A stretch of DNA of 15,085 nt. Origin: Acidimicrobiia bacterium. Lineage in GTDB: Bacteria; Actinomycetota; Acidimicrobiia; Acidimicrobiales; JACDCH01. Below, piece after piece: positions 1 through 7,913 of the stretch. Position 1 is the stretch's first letter. The number at the start of each line of letters is the position of its first letter. The stretch is taken from assembly GCA_013694495.1 (NCBI GenBank), contig JACDCH010000449.1, positions 1 through 15,085 on the forward strand, written 5' to 3'. Below the pieces are notes generated by a model. The model was not told the origin of the DNA. It saw nothing but the letters and a program-made list of their open reading frames with translations, and did no database searches. A program made the position numbers and the translations under genes.

Positions 1-620
1 GCGCTGGCGCACGCCAGCGCCGACCACGGCGACCACGCCGGTCACGGCGGTCACGGCCACGGCGAGCCCCACGAGTCGCCCTGGACGATGGTCACGCCCC
101 TCGTGCTGCTCGCCGGCCTCGCCCTCGCCGGTGGCGCCCTCAACCTCCCCTTCACCGACGACACGAAGCTGCTCGAACACTGGCTCCACCCCGTGCTCGA
201 GTTCGTCTCGGCCGACGGCGGGCATCTCCCCACCGAGGCGCACATCGACGTCGCCACCGGCGTGAAGTTCGCCCTCGCCGGCGCCGCGGTCCTCGCCGGC
301 CTCGTGGGGATCCTCTACGCCGCCGCCGTGTTCCTGCGCCGCCGGGCCCGGGCCGTCGAGCCCGAGCTCCTGGCCCGGGGCTGGCGCTACGACGAGGCCG
401 TCACCGGCTTCGCCGCCGGGCCCGGCCGCCGGGCGTTCGACGGCGTGACCGCCTTCGACTCCACCGTCGTCGACGGCGCGGTGAACGGCACGGGCTGGGT
501 GGTGCGCTCCGTCGGCTCCCGGCTGCGGGTCGTGCAGAGCGGCTACGTGCGGGGGTACGCCCTCACGCTCGCCGTCGGCGCCGTCATCGTCGTCGGCTTC
601 CTGCTCGGACGGGCCGGCTG

Positions 621-621
<1 letters not shown>
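1..621 (+). CDS. nuoL: NADH-quinone oxidoreductase subunit L, C-terminal part (first nuo locus; 5' end outside window)
   Basis: This is the last 206 codons of a NuoL, the distal antiporter-like proton-pumping subunit of complex I in the cytoplasmic membrane. The frame is open from base 1, so the start and channel core lie upstream of the window. Visible residues 1-27 form a His/Gly/Asp/Ala-rich loop with about nine histidines, ending in a PHESPW motif seen at this place in actinobacterial NuoL. Transmembrane segments follow at about 30-50 and 84-106. Next comes the amphipathic lateral-helix region with the DGxVNGTGW and RVVQSGYVRGY signatures, and a last membrane helix at about 182-202. The same C-terminal signatures recur in the complete NuoL at 9302-11485, so the two are paralogues. 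The stop TGA overlaps the ATG of nuoM by one base. Family assignment is sure; whether the upstream locus is a full 14-gene set cannot be seen. Confidence 0.93.
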
Positions 622-2227
<1,606 letters not shown>

Positions 2228-2228
<1 letters not shown>

Positions 2229-3823
2229 TGCTCGCCCAGACCGCAGAGCCCATCGTCACCCCGTCGATCGATTGGGCCGCCCTCGCCCCGATCCTGAGCC
2301 TGGTCGGCGCGGCGTGCGTCCTCCTCGTGGTCGACGCCCTCTCGCTGCGCAAGCCCCGGGCGGGCGGCTACGCCTTCTTCACGGTGCTGGCGGCCGTCGC
2401 ATCGATCATCACCGCGGTCCCGTTGTGGCGAGAGGTCACCGACCCCGACCGGGGGCCGTTCACCATCCTCCAGGGCGCGCTCGGCGGCGCCCTCGGGATC
2501 GACGGCTTCAGCGTCTTCTTCATGTTCGCCATGGCCGCGTCGGTGATCCTCGCCGCCCTGCTGGCCGACGGCTACCTGCGCCGGGAGGGCCTCGACGGCC
2601 CCGAGCTGTACGCCCTCGTGCTGCTGTCGGCGTCGGGCGGCATGGTCATGGCCTCGGCCAACGACCTCATCGTCACGTTCCTCGGCCTCGAGATCCTGTC
2701 GATTGCCGCCTACGTGCTGTCGGCCATGCACCTGCGCCGCATCCAGAGCCAGGAAGCCGGCATCAAGTACTTCGTCCTGGGGGCCTTCAGCTCGGCCTTC
2801 TTCCTCTACGGCATCGCCCTCGTCTACGGCGCCACCGGCTCCACGAAGCTGGCCGGCATCGCCGGGTTCCAGCTGCCCATCCCCGCCACCGAGGCGTTCG
2901 GCGCTTCGGTCGACCCGAGCCAGCTGCTCTCGGGCACGATCCACACCCCGCCGCTGCTGCTCGCCGGCATCGGCCTGCTGCTGGTGGGCTTCGGCTTCAA
3001 GATCGCCGCCGTCCCCTTCCACACCTGGACGCCCGACGTCTACCAGGGCGCGCCGTCGCCCGCTGTCGTCTACATGGCCTCGGGCGTGAAGGCGGCCGGC
3101 TTCGCCGGGCTGCTGCGGGTCCTCACCCTCGGTTTCGGCCGCTTCGTCGACGACTGGCAGCCGATCATCTACGGCCTGGCGGTGGCCACGCTCCTGGTGG
3201 GCTCGATCCTCGCCGTCATCCAGACCGACGTGAAGCGGCTGCTCGCCTACTCGTCGATCAGCCACGCCGGCTTCATCCTCGTCGGGGTGCAGGCCGCATC
3301 GGAGCGGGGCGTCTCCGGCGCGCTGTTCTACCTGGCGGCCTACCTGTTCATGGTGGCCGGATCGTTCGGCGTGATCACGGTGCTGACCCGGCGCGACGAG
3401 CAGGGCGCGGGCCTCGACGACCTTCGCGGCCTGGCCCGCCGCCGGCCCGTGCTGGCCTTCACGTTCACGGTGTTCCTGCTGGCCCAGGCCGGCGTCCCGT
3501 TGACGTCGGGGTTCGTGGCCAAGTTCGAGGTCCTCGCCGCCGCGGTGGAGGCGAACTCGTACTACCTGGCCGTAGTAGCGATGGTCTCGGCGGTCATTGC
3601 CGCCTACCTCTACCTCAAGATCGTGGTCGCGATGTACATGAGCGACCCCGAGGGCGACGAGGTCGTCGACACCCGCCGGGTGCCGTTCGGGGCGAAGCTC
3701 GCCCTCGGTGTGGCGGCCGCCGCTACGGTCGTGTTCGGCCTGCTCCCGGGCCTGCTCGACGACCTCAGCAACGACGCGGTGCTCCCTGCGACGGTCGATG
3801 CGGCCGAGCAGCCGGCCCCGTAG
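2228..3823 (+). CDS. nuoN: NADH-quinone oxidoreductase subunit N (first nuo locus)
   Basis: NuoN is the antiporter-like proton channel nearest the quinone module of the complex I membrane arm. The 531-residue, 14-helix protein carries the NuoN signatures FLGLEILSIAAYVL (151-164), GFGFKIAAVPFHTW (254-267) with PDVYQGAPSP after it, and a GFVAKF block near 428-433. The expected charged residues of the channel are present: Glu155, Lys258, Lys288 and Lys432. The ATG overlaps the nuoM stop (TGATG), and a long purine run (AAGGGGAGGGG) just upstream serves as a strong ribosome binding site. It is the last gene of the first nuo set. After its TAG comes a 57-nt spacer and then nuoA of a second set, so it is probably the operon end, although no clear terminator hairpin was seen after it. 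Confidence 0.97.
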
Positions 3824-3841
3824 CCCCGACGTGCCCGCCAC

Positions 3842-3880
3842 TTGGTGCCCCGTTCGGACCTTCGCATAGGCTCGCCCGCC
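3842..3880 (+). promoter_or_regulatory. Putative promoter of the second nuo operon, leaderless start
   Basis: In the 57-nt spacer between the two nuo sets lies TAGGCT (3867-3872), which fits the actinobacterial -10 consensus TANNNT. The GTG start of nuoA begins nine bases after its last T. A -35-like TTGGTG lies at 3842-3847, with a rather long 19-bp spacer. There is no AGGAG-like sequence before the GTG, which fits a transcript beginning at or within a base or two of the start codon. Box and spacing are seen in the sequence; that it works as a promoter is inference. Confidence 0.5.
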
Positions 3881-4246
3881 GTGTCGGAGTTCCTCCGCAG
3901 CTACCTCACCGTCGGTGTCTTCTTCGGTGTCGGGGTAGCCATCCTCTACAGCGTCCTCGCGCTCGGCGGGCTCCTTCGGCCCACGCGACCGCAGCCCCAG
4001 AAGTACATCGCGTACGAGTCCGGGGTCGATCCGGTGGGCTTCGGCTGGAGCCAGAGCCAGATCCGCTACTACATCTTCGCCCTGCTCTTCGTCATGTTCG
4101 ACGTCGAGGCGGTGTTCATCTTCCCGTGGGCCACCCGCCTGGAGTACTACGACGTCTTCGGCCTCGTGGAGATGGTCATCTTCATCGTCGTGCTCGCCCT
4201 CGGCCTGGTCTACGCCTGGCGCAAGAACGTCCTGCGCTGGATCTGA
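3881..4246 (+). CDS. nuoA: NADH-quinone oxidoreductase subunit A (second nuo locus)
   Basis: NuoA is a small three-helix membrane subunit that connects the peripheral and membrane arms near the quinone site of complex I. The 121-residue protein shows helices at about 8-30, 62-83 and 92-112. The conserved cytoplasmic loop contains YESGVDPVG (45-53) followed by YYIFALLFVMFDVEAVFIFPWA; Asp74 and Glu76 correspond to the conserved acidic pair of the family. The loop has Ser47 where mitochondrial ND3 has the active/deactive-switch cysteine, as I recall is also true of E. coli NuoA. I chose GTG 3881 instead of the in-frame TTG at 3842. It gives the usual family length and lies directly behind a -10-like box, and the TTG would add 13 polar residues with no family match. 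It heads the second nuo set, but nuoB follows only after a 216-nt gap. Confidence 0.93.
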   Translation: MSEFLRSYLTVGVFFGVGVAILYSVLALGGLLRPTRPQPQKYIAYESGVDPVGFGWSQSQIRYYIFALLFVMFDVEAVFIFPWATRLEYYDVFGLVEMVIFIVVLALGLVYAWRKNVLRWI

Positions 4247-4462
4247 TGATGTCGCCCTCACTCGCTCGCTGGCGCCCGCTCCGTTCGGGCGAGTTCGAAG
4301 GACCTCGCTCCGCTCGGACTCGGCGGTCCTCGGCCCCCTCGTTCCTCGGGGGCACTGCGGCCGTTGCCCGGGGGCTCCGCCCCCAGACCCCCGGGCGCCT
4401 CCGGCGCTCCGGACCTGTTGGGAACGCCGACCAGTCCGACTCCGGGGACTGAAGGCGCCACC
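4247..4462. repeat. Hairpin-rich, gene-free spacer inside the operon (nuoA-nuoB)
   Basis: No coding sequence with sensible composition is present. The spacer is packed with short perfect inverted repeats: 4273-4278/4286-4291 (6 bp, 7-nt loop), 4299-4304/4325-4330 (6 bp, 20-nt loop), 4333-4338/4348-4353 (6 bp, 9-nt loop), the pair of alternative hairpins at 4366-4396, 4395-4399/4403-4407 (5 bp, 3-nt loop) and 4432-4437/4446-4451 (6 bp, 8-nt loop). The last ends at the nuoB ribosome binding site GAAGG (4451-4455). CGCTCCG-type words recur at several places. It resembles the low-complexity GC-rich intergenic repeats common in high-GC genomes; a role in processing or attenuation between nuoA and nuoB is possible but only inferred. 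Confidence 0.7.
4366..4396. repeat. Two mutually exclusive hairpins (9-bp outer, 6-bp inner)
   Basis: The arms 4366-4374 and 4388-4396 (GCCCGGGGG / CCCCCGGGC) form a perfect 9-bp stem with a 13-nt loop. The inner arms 4370-4375 and 4379-4384 (GGGGGC / GCCCCC) form a 6-bp stem with a 3-nt loop. The five G at 4370-4374 belong to both, so only one stem can form at a time. No T-tract follows, so it is not a textbook intrinsic terminator. This word type is widespread between genes of GC-rich bacteria. Confidence 0.7.
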
Positions 4463-4960
4463 ATGGGTCTCGTCGAGAGCGGCAAGGTGCCGAAGCCGCT
4501 CACCAGCCTGCTCAGCACGTCACGCAAGTTCTCCCTCTGGATGTACCAGTGGGGCCTCGCCTGCTGCGCCATCGAGATGGCCGCCGCGTTCATGCCCCGC
4601 TACGACGTGATGCGCCTCGGCGTGATCCCGCTGCCGGCCAGCCCCCGCCAGTCCGACCTCCTCTGCGTCTCGGGCACGCTCACCGACAAGATGGCGCCGC
4701 CTCTGCGCCGGCTCTACGAGCAGATGCCCGACCCGAAGTACGTGATCTCCATGGGTTCGTGCGCGAACTGCGGCGGGCCGTACTGGGACAGCTACTCGGT
4801 CACCAAGGGCTGCGACCAGATCGTCCCGGTCGACATCTACGTGCCCGGGTGCCCGCCTCGGCCCGAGACCCTGCTCGAGGCGATCGTCCTGCTGCAGGAG
4901 ATGATCCAGAACGAGGACATGGGCGAGCGGTGGAGGGGAGATCCGATTGTCCTCCGCTGA
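4463..4960 (+). CDS. nuoB: NADH-quinone oxidoreductase subunit B (second nuo locus)
   Basis: NuoB holds cluster N2, the terminal [4Fe-4S] centre that passes electrons to the quinone in the peripheral arm. The 165-residue protein contains the tandem cysteines Cys34-Cys35 (GLACCAIEM), then GSCANCGG with Cys100, and VPGCPPRPE with Cys130. These four match the N2 ligands, with spacing close to E. coli Cys63/64/129/158. The family block ASPRQSDLL at 59-67 is also present. The reading frame extends upstream, but ATG 4463 is preceded by GAAGG at a 7-nt distance and gives the family's N terminus, so upstream starts inside the hairpin-rich spacer are rejected. The C terminus is overlapped by nuoC for 14 bases. 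No cysteine is missing, so the protein should carry the cluster. Confidence 0.96.
   Translation: MGLVESGKVPKPLTSLLSTSRKFSLWMYQWGLACCAIEMAAAFMPRYDVMRLGVIPLPASPRQSDLLCVSGTLTDKMAPPLRRLYEQMPDPKYVISMGSCANCGGPYWDSYSVTKGCDQIVPVDIYVPGCPPRPETLLEAIVLLQEMIQNEDMGERWRGDPIVLR
4932..4940 (+). promoter_or_regulatory. Ribosome binding site that fixes the TTG start of nuoC
   Basis: GGAGGGGAG at 4932-4940, inside the end of nuoB, ends six bases before TTG 4947. The strength and spacing of this site are the main reason to accept the rare TTG as the nuoC start; no ATG or GTG lies nearby in that frame. Confidence 0.75.
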
Positions 4961-5666
4961 CGCCCCCGCCCCCGAGGCGACTGCCGTCGAACCGGAGGCC
5001 GAGCCCACCGACGACATCCGGTCGGGGCTGCTGGCCACGCTGGAGCTCGAGCTCGGCGAGGCGATCGTCGAGTCGCACCTGAAGCCCGGGATCGGGCTGT
5101 GGGTGCGGGTGACCACCGAGGCGTGGAACGACGCCGCCGTCGCAGCCCGCGACAAGCTCGGCTGCACGTTCTTCGACTTCCTGTCGGGGATCGACTGGAT
5201 GCCGTCGCCGTTCGGCCGCTACGAGGTGGCCGACATCGACACCGAGGTGTCGCTCGCCGAGAAGGTGGCCGCCGCCCGGGCCGCCGACCGCATCAGCGGC
5301 TACGCCGGCGGCGACACCCGGTTCCAGGTGTTCGCCCGCGTGGTCAACGTCACCGCCCACCACGACGTGGTGCTCAAGTGCGACGTGCCCGAGGACACCC
5401 TGACCGTGCCGACGTGGAGCCGCACGTACGCCGGGTCCAACTGGCACGAGCGCGAGGCGTGCGAGATGTTCGGCATCCGCTTCGACGGCCACCCTGACCT
5501 CCGCAAGCTCTACCTCCCCGGCGAGTTCGAGGGGCACCCGCTGCGCAAGGACTTCCCGCTGCTGTCGCGGGTCGTGAAGCCGTGGCCGGGGATCGTCGAC
5601 GTCGAACCGATGCCGGGGGAGGTCGCGGCCGACGGCGACGCGGCCGAGGAGGAGGTCGACGGATGA
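4947..5666 (+). CDS. nuoC: NADH-quinone oxidoreductase subunit C (second nuo locus)
   Basis: NuoC (30-kDa subunit) is a cofactor-free structural protein of the peripheral arm, packed against NuoD. The 239-residue protein ends its fold with the family signature: SNWHEREACEMFGI (164-177), GHPDLRKLYLP (181-191), then FEGHPLRKDFPL (194-205). The N-terminal 23 residues are Ala/Pro/Glu-rich and probably disordered, as is the acidic tail after 222. Between IDW (82-84) and GGDTRFQVF (121-129) there are about 30 more residues than in the short versions of the family, with an Ala-rich stretch. Start is TTG with a strong ribosome binding site, overlapping nuoB by 14 bases. It is separate from nuoD, not fused as in E. 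coli NuoCD, and the stop overlaps the nuoD start as ATGA. Confidence 0.94.
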   Translation: MSSADAPAPEATAVEPEAEPTDDIRSGLLATLELELGEAIVESHLKPGIGLWVRVTTEAWNDAAVAARDKLGCTFFDFLSGIDWMPSPFGRYEVADIDTEVSLAEKVAAARAADRISGYAGGDTRFQVFARVVNVTAHHDVVLKCDVPEDTLTVPTWSRTYAGSNWHEREACEMFGIRFDGHPDLRKLYLPGEFEGHPLRKDFPLLSRVVKPWPGIVDVEPMPGEVAADGDAAEEEVDG

Positions 5667-6835
5667 CGCTCACCCAGCGCGACGAACTGCGGGCCTACGC
5701 CCACCACGCCACCGACGCCAGGGTCAACGTCGAGCTCGAGACCGAGGGCATGACCCTCAACATCGGCCCGCAGCACCCCGCCACCCACGGGACGCTGCGG
5801 ATCGTGGCCAAGCTCGACGGCGAGCAGGTCATCGCGGCCGAGCCCATCACCGGCTACATGCACCGCGGCTACGAGAAGCTCGTCGAGGTCCGCACCTGGC
5901 CGCAGATCAACACCCTGGTCAACCGCATCGACTGGGTCGGGAGCTTCTCCAACGAGGTCCCGTTCATCCTCGCCTGCGAGCAGCTCATGGAGATCGAGGC
6001 CCCGCCCCGGGCCCGGGCCATCCGCACGATCCTCTTCGAGCTCGCCCGCATCGCCAACCTCGTGCTGTTCGCCGGCGACATGGCGTTGCAGCTGGGCGCC
6101 CAGACCGCAGCCATGTACGCCTTCCGCGACCGGGAGTACGTCCTCAACCTGCTGGAGTCGGCGTCGGGCGGCCGGTTCCACCCGAACTTCGACCGCATCG
6201 GCGGCCTCAAGGACGACCTGCCGAAGGGTTGGATCGACGACACCCGCGCCGCGTTGGTCAAGATCCGCGAGTTCTGCGACGAGATGGACCTCCTCGTCAC
6301 CGGCAACGAGATCTTCGAGGCCCGCACCCGCGGCGTCGGCATCATCCCGGCCGACGTCGCCCTGTCGTACGGCCTCTCCGGTGCCAACCTCCGCGCGTCG
6401 GGCATCGACTGGGACCTCCGCCGCGACGGCGGCATCAGCGGCCTCGCCTACGACGACGTCGACTGGAAGGTGTGGACGCACCCGGACGGCGACTGCTTCG
6501 CTCGCTACTGGGTCCGCCTGCAGGAGATCCGCGAGGCCGCCCACATCACCGAGCAACTGCTCGACAAGCTCCCGGCCGGCCCGATCATGGCCAAGGTCCC
6601 CCGCATCGTGAAGGTGCCGGCGGGCGAGGCCTACGTCGAGACCGAGAACCCGCTCGGGGCGATGGGGTTCTACGTCATCAGCGCAGGCGACCTCGGGCCG
6701 TTCCGGGTCAAGATCCGCACGCCGAGCTTCAACAACATCTCGGTCGCCTCCTGGGTGATGCGGGGCGTCTACGTGCCCGACATCGTCACGATCCTTGCCA
6801 GCCTCTACTTCATCCTCGGAGACATCGACCGGTGA
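5663..6835 (+). CDS. nuoD: NADH-quinone oxidoreductase subunit D (second nuo locus), with altered quinone-site residues
   Basis: NuoD (49-kDa subunit) forms the quinone pocket with NuoB and NuoH and derives from the [NiFe]-hydrogenase large subunit. The 390-residue protein has GPQHPATHG (35-43), YMHRGYEKLVE (65-75), FHPNFDRIGG (172-181) and the family's C-terminal GDIDR. His42 (bovine His59, Thermus His38) and His173 are present, and so is Arg68, at the position of NDUFS2 Arg85 (mature bovine numbering). Two site residues differ: Trp91 (codon TGG) sits where the quinone-binding tyrosine is expected (Thermus Tyr87, bovine Tyr108), and Gln143 (codon CAG) where an aspartate is expected (Thermus Asp139, bovine Asp160). 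ATG 5663 overlaps the nuoC stop (ATGA) and follows a purine-rich site at 5646-5656. nuoH starts in its stop codon, with no nuoEFG between. Family certain; acceptor uncertain. Confidence 0.96.
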   Translation: MTLTQRDELRAYAHHATDARVNVELETEGMTLNIGPQHPATHGTLRIVAKLDGEQVIAAEPITGYMHRGYEKLVEVRTWPQINTLVNRIDWVGSFSNEVPFILACEQLMEIEAPPRARAIRTILFELARIANLVLFAGDMALQLGAQTAAMYAFRDREYVLNLLESASGGRFHPNFDRIGGLKDDLPKGWIDDTRAALVKIREFCDEMDLLVTGNEIFEARTRGVGIIPADVALSYGLSGANLRASGIDWDLRRDGGISGLAYDDVDWKVWTHPDGDCFARYWVRLQEIREAAHITEQLLDKLPAGPIMAKVPRIVKVPAGEAYVETENPLGAMGFYVISAGDLGPFRVKIRTPSFNNISVASWVMRGVYVPDIVTILASLYFILGDIDR

Positions 6836-7860
6836 GGGTGTTCGCCGAGCTGTCGTACTGGCAGCAGACCACGTTGCGGTCGGTGGGCGTGCTGCTCGCG
6901 GTCCTGCTGCCGGCCGGCGCGTTCGTGCAGCTCTTCCTCTTCAAGCTCGTGAGCTTCATGCACAACCGGCTCGGCCCCAACGAGGCCGGTCCGAAGGGCT
7001 CGCTGCAGCTGCTGGCCGAGGTGGGTAAGTCGTTGCAGAAGGAGGACATCGTCCCGGAGAAGGCCGACCGGGTGCTGTTCAAGATGGCGCCCTACCTCGT
7101 GGTCGCCTCCGTGCTGCTCGTCTACGCCGCGGTGCCGTTCGGCCCCGACGCCTGGTTCACCAACCTCGACGTCGGCATCTTCTACATCCTGGCCGTGTCG
7201 TCGATCTCGGTCATCGGCATCCTCATCGCCGGCTGGGCGTCGGCCAACAAGTACTCCCTCTTGGGTGGTCTGCGGGCGGCCGGCCAGCTCATCGCCTACG
7301 AGCTCCCGATGGTGCTGGCGGTGGTCGGCGTCGTCATCCAGGCCGGCACGCTCAACCTCCAGGGCATCGTCGGCGCCCAGGCCAACGGCGAGATCTTCGG
7401 GTTCGGGGGCCTCGGCAACCCGTTCGTGCTCACGCAGTTCATCGGCCTCGCCGTGTTCATGATCGCCATGCAGGCCGAGCTCACCCAGACGCCGTTCGAC
7501 ATGCCCGTCGCCGAGTCCGAGCTCGTGGCCGGCTACATGACCGAGTACTCGGGCCTGCGCTTCCTTCTGTTCTTCATCGGCGAGTTCGCTTCAGCCGGCG
7601 CCTTCGCCGCCGTGGCCGCAACGCTGTTCCTAGGTGGGTGGTACCTGCCGGGCCTCTCCCTCACGGCCGACTACATGAACGTGGTCGGGCCGCTGGTGCT
7701 GTTCGGCAAGATGCTGGTGCTCGGCTTCATCGTGTTCTGGGTCCGCTTCACGTTCCCCCGCCTCCGGGAGGACCAGCTCCAGCGCTTCGCCTGGACGGTG
7801 CTCATCCCGATCTCCCTCCTCAACATCCTCGCCACGGCAACACTCAAGGTGGTCTTCTGA
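6832..7860 (+). CDS. nuoH: NADH-quinone oxidoreductase subunit H (second nuo locus), divergent third loop
   Basis: NuoH is the membrane subunit that closes the quinone tunnel and starts the proton-coupling path. The 342-residue, 8- to 9-helix protein has HNRLGPNEAGPKGSLQLLAE (44-63), KED (70-72), GWASANKYSLLGGLRAAGQ (134-152) with AYELP after it, and TPFDMPVAESELVAGYMTEY (220-239). Glu157, Asp223, Glu228 and Glu230 match conserved acidic residues. At the place of the conserved NRxPFDxxEAExEL loop, the Arg is Gln219 and the first Glu (E. coli Glu216) is Val226. GTG 6832 overlaps the nuoD stop (GTGA) and has GGAGA about ten bases upstream; the in-frame GTG 6838 is a less likely start. In a 14-gene operon nuoE, F and G would stand between nuoD and this gene. 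Confidence 0.95.
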   Translation: MRVFAELSYWQQTTLRSVGVLLAVLLPAGAFVQLFLFKLVSFMHNRLGPNEAGPKGSLQLLAEVGKSLQKEDIVPEKADRVLFKMAPYLVVASVLLVYAAVPFGPDAWFTNLDVGIFYILAVSSISVIGILIAGWASANKYSLLGGLRAAGQLIAYELPMVLAVVGVVIQAGTLNLQGIVGAQANGEIFGFGGLGNPFVLTQFIGLAVFMIAMQAELTQTPFDMPVAESELVAGYMTEYSGLRFLLFFIGEFASAGAFAAVAATLFLGGWYLPGLSLTADYMNVVGPLVLFGKMLVLGFIVFWVRFTFPRLREDQLQRFAWTVLIPISLLNILATATLKVVF

Positions 7861-7913
7861 TGGATTCCACCCTCCGGGTTCGTCGAGTCCATGTCGTGAA
7901 GGGATCGATCTGA
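7860..7913 (+). CDS. Possible 17-residue micro-ORF bridging nuoH and nuoI
   Basis: ATG 7860 lies in the nuoH stop (TGATG), and this frame's TGA 7911-7913 lies in the nuoI start (again TGATG). The predicted peptide is MDSTLRVRRVHVVKGSI: basic, with no signal peptide or membrane helix. AAGGTGG (7846-7852) is placed seven bases before the ATG as a plausible ribosome binding site. The nuoI start has its own site, GAAGGGA (7898-7904), eight bases upstream. The arrangement would let ribosomes continue from nuoH to nuoI without a break. It may serve as a translational coupler without a functional product, or be chance; I recognise no family. Confidence 0.35.
   Translation: MDSTLRVRRVHVVKGSI

Noticed and set aside
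3842..3880. TTG at 3842 as start of nuoA
   Set aside because: It would add 13 polar residues not expected in NuoA, overlaps the -10-like box and has no better ribosome binding site than GTG 3881.
3824..3880. Intrinsic terminator after the first nuoN
   Set aside because: No stem of convincing length followed by a T-tract was found in the 57 bases.
4247..4462. Riboswitch, CRISPR array or small protein in the nuoA-nuoB spacer
   Set aside because: No regular repeat-spacer pattern, no recognisable riboswitch core, and possible frames give only Arg/Pro/Ser/Gly-rich strings. Only hairpins are supported.
6943..7044. Glu51 in the NuoH GPNEAG loop (Arg in E. coli GPNRVG) as an additional striking substitution
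   Set aside because: This position is not invariant; human ND1 has Val there. It does not carry the weight of Gln219 and Val226.
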